Assembly (NCBI GenBank): GCA_024275695.1
Contig: JAJRYP010000020.1
Location: 1 to 12,617 of the forward strand
Length of the DNA: 12,617 bases
DNA from: Patescibacteria group bacterium
GTDB lineage: Bacteria; Patescibacteriota; Gracilibacteria; UBA1369; PNNO01
Direction: 5' to 3'
In this document: piece after piece, positions 5,970 through 12,222 of the stretch
How positions within the stretch are numbered: position 1 is the stretch's first letter
Layout of the letters: every line of letters starts with the position of its first letter
Position numbers and translations under genes: made by a program
Notes under the pieces: model-generated
Database searches by the model: none
What the model was told of the DNA's origin: nothing
What the model saw: the letters and a program-made list of their open reading frames with translations, nothing else

Positions 5970-6323
5970 TTAGTATGTAGTTGCCCAGTTCGCGCCAATG
6001 TCTATTAGGTCGCTTCCGTCTATTATGCCGTCGTATGTTGTGTCTATGAGTGCGTCGAAATTCGGATCTGCAAGCGCGAGCGTATAGTGACGCGCAAGGT
6101 TGTCAAGGTCACGTCCGTCTACTCTGTCCGATCTTGTATTGTCACCTTTTATCCCACGTGTGTCGACTCCTTGTCCGTTTACAGGTGTTGATTCCAGCGT
6201 TCCTTTAACTGTTATTACCTGGTACCGGTATGTGTAATTCGGGATTAAATTGTTTGAGTCTGTAAAGTTTGTATTTGAAATATTTGCAATTTCCACGAAT
6301 GAGCCCGACCGGTCTTTTCGCAT
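5970..6323 (-). pseudogene. FN3 C-terminal half plus dockerin, severed by in-frame TAG
   Basis: This is the downstream part of the LTD/cohesin gene at 6333-7451, in the same reading frame and separated by a single TAG (6335-6333) and three sense codons. The first ATG after the TAG is at 6323. Residues 1-50 are the second half of a fibronectin type III domain (YRYQVITVKG). Residues about 58-117 are a type I dockerin with two calcium-loop repeats, DNTRSDRVDGRDL and DTTYDGIIDGSDL. On its own it would lack a signal peptide and half of the FN3 fold, so it is unlikely to work as a separate gene. It is either the dead end of a broken gene, a readthrough product, or intact in the true genome if the TAG is a sequencing error. 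Stop is TAA. Confidence 0.8.
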
Positions 6324-6332
6324 AATTTTATA

Positions 6333-7451
6333 CTAATCGGCGCCGGATGCAGGTGCGTCCCATGTTAGATCGAGTTCATATCTGTTTGTTCCTTCGATTA
6401 TATTTAGGTTAGTTGCCGGATCAACAGATGCGGCATCAATAATGATTGTTTCAGGATCAAATGTTGCCGCGATGTCGCCCGACATGTCCGCGATAAAACT
6501 TGTTGAGTCGAAAGTGAGCTGAGTTGTTGTAGCTGTAAGTGCCTGAAAAGTCAGTTCAAAAAGTGTTCCAAAGCCGGAAGTGCCCGATTGAGGACTTGTT
6601 AATCTGGATGATCCTACAACGATTTTTCCCGGATTTCCGTTTTCAAGGCCTTCCTGAAAAGATGTCGAGACTGTCCCGTTTTCATTTAAGAATGTTCCTT
6701 CCTGCGCTGAAACATATTGCAAAACAGTGTCGTCGTAGAGCACATCAAAGCCGTAGCTTAAAACATCGTTTGCATTATCTGTTTGAACATTGATGGTGAA
6801 TATGTCACCTTCGACAGGGTTTACCGTAAGAGTTTCAAAACTTACAACTGTGCCAATCGCTCCGCCCGAGTAGACGGAATTTTGACTACCCGGAGTTCCG
6901 TTGATCACGCTTCCGTTTCTACCTGTAGCGCCGCTACCTGAAGTATTGTTGCTCCAGTTTGCCATATCGTCACCGCTTGCCAAAGGATCAAGGCGTTCCA
7001 TTGTAAATTTATTTGTATTCTCTCCCGCAAACCATGCGCCACCCGTACTGTTTACGATGTCTATTGCCTGACCTGTTTCGTCTTTTAAAACAAGAGAATC
7101 ACCGGTGTTGCCTAAAGAAATATTAATGATCGCATTCGCATTAACCGACACCGCTTCCTCGGTATCTTCGATCAAAAAATATCCGTTCCCCGAGATGATT
7201 CCGCCGGCAATTGTATAAATCGCGTCTCCGTTGTCATCATCAATCGTCCAGTTGGTAAGATCAATATCGCTACCGGTTGTGTTATAAAGCTCAATCCATT
7301 CATCCGTTGCAGAATCGGCCGACCCCATCCAGGCAATTTCATTAATAACAATCGAACCGGGAGAAGCCGCATGCGCAAGCGGAACAGTAAATGTCGCCGT
7401 AGGATAAAAAACAAGAGATAAAAGTGATAAAGTCACAAAAAGTCGTTTCAT
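6333..7451 (-). CDS. Exported LTD-cohesin protein, ended by TAG inside FN3
   Basis: From the ATG at 7451 the protein has 372 residues. A signal peptide covers 1-28 (MKRLFV start, cleavage expected after AHA). A lamin-tail domain covers about 32-165 (IVINEIAWMGS, DEWIELYNTT, LTNWTIDDD, YFLIEDTEE, LVLKDETG). A cohesin-type domain covers about 203-338 (FTINVQTDNANDVLSYGFDVLYDD, then GKIVVGSSRL and GFGTLFELTFQA). The start of an FN3 domain follows (RYELDLTWDAPASGAD), where a TAG ends the frame. The frame continues unbroken beyond the TAG into the rest of FN3 and a dockerin (5970-6323), giving an intended product of about 493 residues. A TTG at 7502 would extend the N-terminus by 17 residues, but this would bury the signal peptide, so I reject it. 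LTD and cohesin domains are typical of exported surface proteins. No clear promoter or Shine-Dalgarno was found. Confidence 0.85.
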   Translation of the reverse strand: MKRLFVTLSLLSLVFYPTATFTVPLAHAASPGSIVINEIAWMGSADSATDEWIELYNTTGSDIDLTNWTIDDDNGDAIYTIAGGIISGNGYFLIEDTEEAVSVNANAIINISLGNTGDSLVLKDETGQAIDIVNSTGGAWFAGENTNKFTMERLDPLASGDDMANWSNNTSGSGATGRNGSVINGTPGSQNSVYSGGAIGTVVSFETLTVNPVEGDIFTINVQTDNANDVLSYGFDVLYDDTVLQYVSAQEGTFLNENGTVSTSFQEGLENGNPGKIVVGSSRLTSPQSGTSGFGTLFELTFQALTATTTQLTFDSTSFIADMSGDIAATFDPETIIIDAASVDPATNLNIIEGTNRYELDLTWDAPASGAD

Positions 7452-7559
7452 TATCAAAATGAGAGGGTTAAGAATAACGCTTCCGCGCAAAAGCACTCCC
7501 AAGAATACGGAAGTGTTGTAAAAAGAATCTAAAAAAATTGTTAAAAAAGTTCAGAATCC

Positions 7560-7588
7560 TTGACAAAAAGCAGATACATAATTAAATT
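7560..7588 (+). promoter_or_regulatory. Candidate sigma-70 promoter upstream of the dGTPase-like remnant
   Basis: Perfect -35 TTGACA (7560-7565), 17-base spacer, then TAAATT (7583-7588), matching four of six -10 positions. It would start transcription near 7595, about 27 bases before the ATG at 7622. It may be the surviving promoter of a gene that has since decayed. Confidence 0.5.
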
Positions 7589-7621
7589 CCAGATGTAAGA
7601 CAGGCAATTAACCTTTCATCT

Positions 7622-7935
7622 ATGGAAACAAGAATACCCGATCTCGATTCTGACAATATCGGTTCTGATCGTCTTACTCGTGCCGAAATTGGTAATTTAA
7701 CGACTATTTGTTCGAGCGATTTGTGGAGGCCTTAAAGCACCCCGAACGACATCCGCAATCTCCAATTCAGGATTATATGGATGGAAGAAACAGGTATGTT
7801 TATACGGAAAAAATGGATGATATTTATGGAAAATTGCCGGACGACGACGCCTACATAATAGCAACGGTAATGGATTATATCGCCGGATTCACCGACGATT
7901 ATTTCTTTAGGATTTCTGAAGAGATGTATAAATAG
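7622..7935 (+). pseudogene. dGTPase-like (HD-domain) C-terminal remnant
   Basis: Two short overlapping reading frames lie here. From the ATG at 7622 a 37-residue frame (METRIPDLDSDNIG...) ends at TAA 7733-7735. In another frame, open from 7696 and without an ATG before its conserved part, the sequence reads LFERFVEALKHPE, then about 40 residues, then VMDYIAGFTDDYFFRISEEMYK, ending at TAG 7935. The latter strongly recalls the extreme C-terminus of deoxyguanosinetriphosphate triphosphohydrolase-like proteins (DYIAGMTDRYA). The HD metal site that carries out dNTP hydrolysis is absent. The simplest reading is a gene that lost most of its body by internal deletion plus frameshift, leaving its promoter, perhaps its start, and its tail. 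A real small protein starting at TTG 7708 cannot be excluded. Confidence 0.55.
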
Positions 7936-7941
7936 AGAGTG

Positions 7942-7970
7942 TTGCCGAGAGCGCCGGCTTTTGATAAAAT
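7942..7970 (+). promoter_or_regulatory. Candidate promoter for tRNA-Thr
   Basis: TTGCCG (7942-7947) and TAAAAT (7965-7970) are 17 bases apart, matching four of six and five of six consensus positions. Transcription would start near 7977, about 26 bases before the tRNA at 8003. The GC-rich stretch between could instead be a weak hairpin. Confidence 0.4.
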
Positions 7971-8002
7971 GAGCCGCGTCCGGAACAGATTTATAAAATC
8001 AC

Positions 8003-8077
8003 GCCATCGTAGCTCAGTGGTAGAGCACACCCATGGTAAGGGTGGGGTCCCGGGTTCAAATCCCGGCGATGGCTCCA
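8003..8077 (+). tRNA. tRNA-Thr (anticodon GGT), CCA encoded
   Basis: A complete cloverleaf can be drawn. The acceptor stem GCCATCG/CGATGGC (8003-8009 with 8067-8073) is perfect, as are the D-stem GCTC/GAGC and the anticodon stem CACCC/GGGTG. The anticodon loop ATGGTAA has GGT at positions 34-36. The T-stem is CCGGG/CCCGG with loop TTCAAAT. The discriminator base T is followed by encoded CCA (8075-8077). Confidence 0.97.
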
Positions 8078-8093
8078 TAGAGCTTTAAAAAGA

Positions 8094-8351
8094 CTAAGAG
8101 GCTATATCCATATCAAGACCCAAGGCCTTTGCCTTATCTTGTATTTCTTGTTGTATTGTTCTGATTCCCGCTTCCATCTGTCTGAGAGATATAGTATTTT
8201 CTCTATATAATCTTTTCAAATTTTCAATTTTTTCTTGAGCTTGAAGCTTCTCCGCCTTAAGAGCGTCATGAGCTTCTTTGGTTATTAATCCGGTTTCCCG
8301 TGCTTCTTGCAACATTACGGGAATCGCCATTGTTTTTATTTCTTCCGTCAT
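8094..8351 (-). CDS. Small coiled-coil protein of unknown function
   Basis: An 85-residue, highly charged protein with no signal peptide or membrane segment. Residues about 20-80 are predicted by eye to be a continuous helix with heptad-like spacing of Leu and Ile (AEKLQAQEKIENLKRLYREN, then IRTIQQEIQDKAKALGL). No family is recognised. The stop (TAG) is only 17 bases from the end of the tRNA-Thr on the other strand. A possible promoter on the minus strand is TTTACA (8448-8443), a 17-base spacer, and TAATAT (8425-8420), which would leave a leader of about 55 bases. No Shine-Dalgarno is present. Coding status rests on the intact frame and sensible amino-acid composition only. Confidence 0.65.
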   Translation of the reverse strand: MTEEIKTMAIPVMLQEARETGLITKEAHDALKAEKLQAQEKIENLKRLYRENTISLRQMEAGIRTIQQEIQDKAKALGLDMDIAS

Positions 8352-8419
8352 TTGTAAGTAATTGGTTAAGATGTAAAGAGTTATATAAACTTGTCCGTTA
8401 ATCCCCCAAGTAAGTGATA

Positions 8420-8448
8420 ATATTAGTATATATAAAACATTTTGTAAA
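8420..8448 (-). promoter_or_regulatory. Candidate promoter for the 8094-8351 gene
   Basis: On the minus strand TTTACA (8448-8443) and TAATAT (8425-8420) are 17 bases apart; they match five and four of six consensus positions. The surrounding sequence is very AT-rich, so chance matches are likely. Confidence 0.35.
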
Positions 8449-8455
8449 TGCTGTC

Positions 8456-8917
8456 TTAATTTATTAAACAGATAAAAATATAATCGATCGGATCAGCAAA
8501 ATTTTCCAATCTTCTTGGACGAACGCCAATTTGTATTGCGTAAGTGTTTCTACCAAAATTTATTCTAAAATTTCCATCGCCTTCTCTAAACATTAAAGTT
8601 TCGTGAAGATTTTTGGATTCGGCTTTCAATTCTTTTACAATAGATAAAAATTCCTCTTCGTTTGCGGCATTTTTTAATCGTCTTCCGTTTTGTACAATAA
8701 ATTGTTTTTCCTCTTCTCTCATCATTCTTATCTTTACATTCTGGAGATCAATAAAAAAATGAAACAAGGCTTCTTTTTCTTTAATTGATAAATCCCAAAA
8801 TCCCGAAACGCAGTCCGTAAAAGTCGCGGAAACCTCAACATTATCGGTCCCAATTCCCAATTTTCTAAGAGGATCCGGAACCGCTATATCGATGATGTCT
8901 TGCATTTCTAACGCCAT
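8456..8917 (-). CDS. Uncharacterised 153-aa protein
   Basis: A soluble protein of unknown function with no signal peptide or transmembrane helix. The middle (about 45-110) is charged and probably helical (LSIKEKEALFHFFIDLQNVKIRMMREEEKQF, then NEEEFLSIVKELKAES). The C-terminal 45 residues look like beta strands (GNFRINFGRNTYAIQIGVRPRR). I do not recognise the family. It lies upstream of the 8094-8351 gene on the same strand with about 104 bases between them, and each has its own promoter candidate, so cotranscription is not obvious. The ATG at 8917 is supported by the promoter at 8950-8977. Confidence 0.75.
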   Translation of the reverse strand: MALEMQDIIDIAVPDPLRKLGIGTDNVEVSATFTDCVSGFWDLSIKEKEALFHFFIDLQNVKIRMMREEEKQFIVQNGRRLKNAANEEEFLSIVKELKAESKNLHETLMFREGDGNFRINFGRNTYAIQIGVRPRRLENFADPIDYIFICLIN

Positions 8918-8949
8918 AAAATTTCTGATTATGAGAGATTAAGAGTCAC

Positions 8950-8977
8950 ATAATAACACAAAAAATATAAAAGTCAA
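8950..8977 (-). promoter_or_regulatory. Promoter for the 8456-8917 gene
   Basis: On the minus strand TTGACT (8977-8972), a 16-base spacer, and TATTAT (8955-8950) match five of six positions each. The leader to the ATG at 8917 would be about 27 bases. Confidence 0.6.
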
Positions 8978-8995
8978 TAGGTGGTTGCAACAATC

Positions 8996-9023
8996 TTGTT
9001 AAAATGTTTTTGAGGTATACAAT
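8996..9023 (+). promoter_or_regulatory. Promoter for the hydrolase gene
   Basis: TTGTTA (8996-9001), a 16-base spacer, and TACAAT (9018-9023) match the consensus well (four and five of six). It diverges from the promoter at 8950-8977, so both neighbouring genes start from one 100-base region. Confidence 0.5.
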
Positions 9024-9060
9024 AAACATGTTGCGACGCAAAGTTCTAAACTAAAGTACT

Positions 9061-9819
9061 ATGAAATTTCCGAATCCGCTTGCGAAACCGTTTGAATTTT
9101 CCGGTTCAAAAAAGGGTGTTTTATTAATTCACGGCTTTACCGGATCGCCATCCGTGCTGCGCTTTCTCGGTGAACATCTAAATAAACAATATGGTTATAG
9201 CGTTAAAGCGCCGCTTTTAAGCGGGCACGGAACTTCTCTTAAAGACATGGAAAAATTTTCATGGAAAGATTGGATTTACGATGTAAAAAACGCATACGAA
9301 GAATTGAAAAATAAATGCTCCGAAATTTATATTGCCGGTTATTCCATGGGCGGCCTTTTGGCGATGATATTAGCCTCCGATGTTAATCCGAACAAATTGG
9401 TTTTGATTGCCCCGGCTCTTGTTACTTTGGATAAGAAGGCTGTTTTTGCCCCTATAGCCAAATTTTTTATTAAATACAAAAATAAAATTCCCGTTAAGGA
9501 TTTGTTTCCGGAGCAAGCCCCGAAATATGATCTTCAATATAATATCGGATATGACAAATACCCATTAAAGAGCATTTGCGATTTGTTGAAAATCGAAAAG
9601 CTGGCAAAAAAAAGTCTCTCAAAAATAAAATGTCCGACTCTAATAATTCAGTCCCCGAAAGATGATTTGGTTGATCCGGAAAGCGGTCATTTGATCTACA
9701 ATAAAATCGGGTCCGAACAAAAAGAGTTGTTTTGGCTAAAAGAATCAATTCATATTTGCACCATCGGTCCCGAAAAAGATACGATTAATAAAAAGGTCGC
9801 CGAGTTCTTTTCTATTTGA
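9061..9819 (+). CDS. Alpha/beta hydrolase, Est30/monoacylglycerol-lipase-like carboxylesterase
   Basis: A 252-residue cytoplasmic serine hydrolase expected to cleave short-chain esters or monoacylglycerols. The oxyanion motif is VLLIHGFTGS (His24-Gly25). The nucleophile elbow is GYSMGG with Ser95. By analogy with Est30 of Geobacillus, the catalytic acid is Asp201 in SPKDDLVDPES and the catalytic base is His231 in ESIHICTIGPEKD. The start of the lid region, PLLSGHGTSLKDMEKFSWKDW, is also typical, and the length agrees with Est30 (about 247 residues, from memory). There is no signal peptide. The gene stands alone between divergent promoters and the bL33 gene, whose promoter overlaps its stop codon. 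Its stop is TGA, the only TGA terminator in the window. Substrate unknown. Confidence 0.93.
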   Translation: MKFPNPLAKPFEFSGSKKGVLLIHGFTGSPSVLRFLGEHLNKQYGYSVKAPLLSGHGTSLKDMEKFSWKDWIYDVKNAYEELKNKCSEIYIAGYSMGGLLAMILASDVNPNKLVLIAPALVTLDKKAVFAPIAKFFIKYKNKIPVKDLFPEQAPKYDLQYNIGYDKYPLKSICDLLKIEKLAKKSLSKIKCPTLIIQSPKDDLVDPESGHLIYNKIGSEQKELFWLKESIHICTIGPEKDTINKKVAEFFSI

Positions 9820-9844
9820 TTTTTTCGCTGACCTCACATATAAT
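9816..9844 (+). promoter_or_regulatory. Promoter for the bL33 gene
   Basis: A perfect -10 TATAAT (9839-9844) follows TTGATT (9816-9821, four of six) after exactly 17 bases. The -35 element includes the TGA stop of the hydrolase gene. Predicted transcription start is near 9851, about 42 bases before the ATG at 9893. Confidence 0.65.
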
Positions 9845-9892
9845 CCCAAGGCACTATAAATTAATTAGCAATCAGTAATTAGAAATTAAATA

Positions 9893-10072
9893 ATGGCTCA
9901 CGGAAAAAGTCAATTTGCGGTTTGGAGATGCGGGAAATGTAATACCGTATTAAAAACAACCGCTTATAACAAAACGAATAACGACTCTATAACTAAAGAA
10001 GTTAAGAAATATTGTAAAAAATGTCGTTCGCACAACATAGCTAAAAGAAAAGACGCTAAAAAGTCGTCGTAA
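9893..10072 (+). CDS. rpmG: Large ribosomal subunit protein bL33
   Basis: A 59-residue basic protein of the 50S subunit. The zinc-ribbon ligands are visible as CGKC (Cys13 and Cys16) and CKKC (Cys41 and Cys44). The segment between them and the KKYCKKCRSH motif match the zinc-binding form of bL33. The N-terminus (MAHGKSQFAVWR) is several residues longer than in many bL33 proteins, and the tail (KRKDAKKSS) is strongly basic. It has its own promoter (9816-9844) and lies 29 bases before the lipoprotein gene. In many bacteria rpmG is followed by tRNA-Trp, secE and nusG; here a tRNA-Trp does follow, after one intervening gene. Confidence 0.9.
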   Translation: MAHGKSQFAVWRCGKCNTVLKTTAYNKTNNDSITKEVKKYCKKCRSHNIAKRKDAKKSS

Positions 10073-10101
10073 ACAGTTATATTTTTTAACATATTAATAG
10101 C

Positions 10102-11919
10102 ATGAGACTTACTTCTTTATTAAAGACGCTTACTTTAGTGAGCATTTTTGCAATTTTTACTTTTTCGTTAAGCGGATGTTTCGCGCCTAAAAAAGCCGAT
10201 GTTCATGAAACCGAAAAGAGTCCGCAGGGAGTGATTATGGAAGATTTTCTCCCTCAAGAAACAGTGATAGCTTTTAATATTAATACTCAAGATAAAAGTC
10301 AACGCGAAAAATTAAACAATCTAAAAGATCTTTTTCCAAAGAAAGATCTTGAGGGCATAACCAAGGCTTTTATAGAGGAGGTTGATCTAAAGCTCGAAAA
10401 CTTAACTTTATCGTTCAAAGATGATATTAAGCCGCTTTTGAGTGACTCCTTTAGAGTATTAATCGGGATGAGCGGAGAATTTGACTCCGAAGACTCGGAG
10501 CCGGAACCTTATGTTGTGTTTACCGTTGCGGACGCAAAAAAAGCGGAAGAAGTTTTTGATAAAGTCGCTTCGGCGGACGACAACGTGGAAAAGACGGAAG
10601 TGTTTGGATTCACTGCTCTTGATAACGCGAAAGAAGACTCATATTTGGTTCTTTATAAAGATACCGTTTTGGTAACTTCAACCCGAGATTTACGTCATGC
10701 CGCCGTTAAGAGAATGAAAAATAACGAAGCTTCGATTCGATCAAATGAAAAATACATGGACAGGATTAATTCGATTACGTATCCGAATCTTGGAACAGCA
10801 TACATTGATATAGAAGTCTTGTTTAAACAATTTGAAGGCATAAATCCGGCCGTGACGGAAATGATGAAAGCCGAGGCTTTCGCGTTTATCGCCGAAGATG
10901 ACGGTATAAAAATAATCGCTCAAGTCGATTTTAATCCGAACACGGAGGGCGAGTTCAATTTAGCCGACTTTTCTTACAGAGAGCCGTATATGTACAAAAA
11001 TCTTCCGGGAAACGATCTTATCATGTATGTGGAATCAAACGATTTAAAAACTCTTTTTGATTTCGAAACCAAACTGCTGTTAATCGAGGAAAAAGATAAG
11101 GAAGACTTTGAAGATTCGGTAAGAATGATGAAGAAATTTATCGGACTCGATTTATACGAAGATATTTTGAGCTGGATGGATAACGGTTACGCGTTCGTTA
11201 TTCAACGAAACGAAGGAATAATTCCGGGAATCACATTGTATATTGACGCGAAATCAAATCTTGAAGGAGCGCAAAAAACAATTGATATTCTTGACGCAGC
11301 GGTAAGCAAGGGACTTGAAGAAGCAAAAAACGGAATAACAAAAAATGAGAATTCGGAAATAGATATAGAAGAAATTCTTAAGAAAGACACCGTAAATCTA
11401 GCCGGAAAAGAAGTAAACAGAGTTCAAATCGATTTCACATCTTTAACAGGAGAGCAACTTGAAGAAGCCGGCTTGCCCGAAGGATTGTTTTCCGAACCGA
11501 TTGAATTTTATTATGGAATTACCGGTAATGACTATTTTGTTGTTTCTACCAGAACGGGCCTTGATTCGGACTTTAAAGATGCTGAAAAAGTTTCGTCAAA
11601 CAATGATGTCGCAGAATCACAAAAATACATTAAAGGTTATCCCTATCAGTTAACTTTCATTTCTATAGATGAGACGACGGTTTATGTTGATAATTTCGTA
11701 AAATTAATGCAATTAATAGAAGGGCCTTTTGATGAAAAGCAAAAAGAAGCATACGAAAAAGTGAAATCATATTTTGCTCCGATAAAATACCTTGTGGGAG
11801 CGAGCAAAAAAATGGAAAATGTAATGGAAAGCTTGTTGTTCTTTAGATTGGAAGAGTCCGAAGGCGACACGGAAGATGCGGCTGAAAAAAGCGAAGAAGA
11901 AGAAATGGTTGTCGAGTAA
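10102..11919 (+). CDS. DUF3352-like lipoprotein
   Basis: A 605-residue exported lipoprotein of unknown function. The signal peptide (residues 1-25, MRLTSLLKTLTLVSIFAIFTF core) ends in the lipobox LSGC, so Cys26 would be lipidated and the protein anchored outside the membrane. The large remainder is acidic, with recurring segments typical of DUF3352: FLPQETVIAFNINTQD at the start, VVFTVADAKKAEEVFDKV, SYLVLYKDTVLVTSTRDL, and later NGYAFVIQRNEGIIPGITLYIDAKS and FYYGITGNDYFVVSTRTGL. These look like two or three related beta-alpha repeats. The tail (from about 590) is very Glu-rich. Cotranscription with bL33 is possible (29-base gap). The ATG lacks a Shine-Dalgarno. Family assignment is from memory of the pattern. 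Confidence 0.85.
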   Translation: MRLTSLLKTLTLVSIFAIFTFSLSGCFAPKKADVHETEKSPQGVIMEDFLPQETVIAFNINTQDKSQREKLNNLKDLFPKKDLEGITKAFIEEVDLKLENLTLSFKDDIKPLLSDSFRVLIGMSGEFDSEDSEPEPYVVFTVADAKKAEEVFDKVASADDNVEKTEVFGFTALDNAKEDSYLVLYKDTVLVTSTRDLRHAAVKRMKNNEASIRSNEKYMDRINSITYPNLGTAYIDIEVLFKQFEGINPAVTEMMKAEAFAFIAEDDGIKIIAQVDFNPNTEGEFNLADFSYREPYMYKNLPGNDLIMYVESNDLKTLFDFETKLLLIEEKDKEDFEDSVRMMKKFIGLDLYEDILSWMDNGYAFVIQRNEGIIPGITLYIDAKSNLEGAQKTIDILDAAVSKGLEEAKNGITKNENSEIDIEEILKKDTVNLAGKEVNRVQIDFTSLTGEQLEEAGLPEGLFSEPIEFYYGITGNDYFVVSTRTGLDSDFKDAEKVSSNNDVAESQKYIKGYPYQLTFISIDETTVYVDNFVKLMQLIEGPFDEKQKEAYEKVKSYFAPIKYLVGASKKMENVMESLLFFRLEESEGDTEDAAEKSEEEEMVVE

Positions 11920-11924
11920 GTCGA

Positions 11925-11939
11925 GGTTACTCGGTAAGT
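11925..11939. repeat. Second copy of the GGTTACTCGGTAAGT repeat
   Basis: These 15 bases are identical to 1547-1561, the start of the 18-base tandem array after guaA. Here too the copy begins just after a plus-strand stop codon, five bases downstream of 11919, and just before a tRNA. It is semi-palindromic (GTTAC-TCG-GTAAG). Confidence 0.75.
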
Positions 11940-11945
11940 AAATAT

Positions 11946-12020
11946 AGGGCCATAGTGTTAATGGTAGCACGTCGGTCTCCAAAACCGAAAGATCGGGTTC
12001 AAGTCCTGATGGCCCTGCCA
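11946..12020 (+). tRNA. tRNA-Trp (anticodon CCA), 3' CCA encoded
   Basis: The acceptor stem AGGGCCA/TGGCCCT (11946-11952 with 12010-12016) is perfect. The D-arm contains AATGGTAG, the anticodon stem is TCGGT/ACCGA, and the loop CTCCAAA places CCA at positions 34-36. The T-stem is TCGGG/CCTGA (one G-T pair) with loop TTCAAGT. The discriminator G is followed by encoded CCA (12018-12020). Confidence 0.97.
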
Positions 12021-12022
12021 GC

Positions 12023-12041
12023 GCAAAATCTTTAATTTTGC
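12023..12041 (+). other. AT-rich hairpin after tRNA-Trp
   Basis: GCAAAAT (12023-12029) pairs perfectly with ATTTTGC (12035-12041) around the loop CTTTA. No T-run follows, so it is a poor terminator and may serve only in tRNA 3' processing or be part of a dispersed AT-rich repeat. Confidence 0.35.
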
Positions 12042-12077
12042 AATTTCTAATTGTTAAGACTTGAAAATTGTCAGGAC

Positions 12078-12106
12078 TTGACATTTTTAAGTTTTTTTGT
12101 CATAAT
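12078..12106 (+). promoter_or_regulatory. Strong sigma-70 promoter
   Basis: Perfect -35 TTGACA (12078-12083), 17-base spacer, and CATAAT (12101-12106, five of six). Predicted transcription start is near 12113. It lies in AT-rich sequence like the rest of the window, and in many bacteria a secE-nusG operon would follow at this place. Here it points at the GC-rich lipoprotein gene 110 bases downstream. Confidence 0.75.
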
Positions 12107-12222
12107 GCACTCCTTTGCAATGTAGGGTTTTCTTCGTTTTTGAATGGCGGCCCTAATTGTACGGGCTGCTAATTGAAATCTCAACAAAACGCCAGGCGCC
12201 CGCCAAGGTGCCCGGGAGGTGT
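12107..12222 (+). other. Leader region spanning a composition change
   Basis: Between the promoter and the start codon the base composition shifts from AT-rich to GC-rich. A 7-bp hairpin can form at 12147-12153 with 12163-12169 (one G-T pair), and a 6-bp one at 12195-12200 with 12207-12212 (GGCGCC with GGTGCC). Neither is followed by a T-run. I recognise no riboswitch. Confidence 0.4.

Noticed and set aside
6333..6335. Genome-wide recoding of TAG as an amino acid
   Set aside because: TAG ends guaA right after the conserved C-terminus KPPGTIEWE, so it terminates normally there.
5422..7451. Cellulosome locus
   Set aside because: Cohesin and dockerin modules are present, but there are no glycoside hydrolase or carbohydrate-binding domains.
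7452..7502. TTG start at 7502 for the LTD protein
   Set aside because: It would put 17 residues in front of a good signal peptide that begins at the ATG at 7451.
7941..7964. Intrinsic terminator after the dGTPase-like remnant
   Set aside because: Only a 4-bp stem (GCCG/CGGC) with four T residues can be drawn; the same bases fit a promoter for tRNA-Thr equally well.
8094..8917. Toxin-antitoxin pair
   Set aside because: The two small genes are about 100 bases apart, each has its own promoter candidate, and neither shows a known toxin or antitoxin motif.
9817..9819. UGA read as glycine, as in Gracilibacteria
   Set aside because: No real gene contains an in-frame TGA, and the hydrolase ends at TGA exactly at the expected family length.
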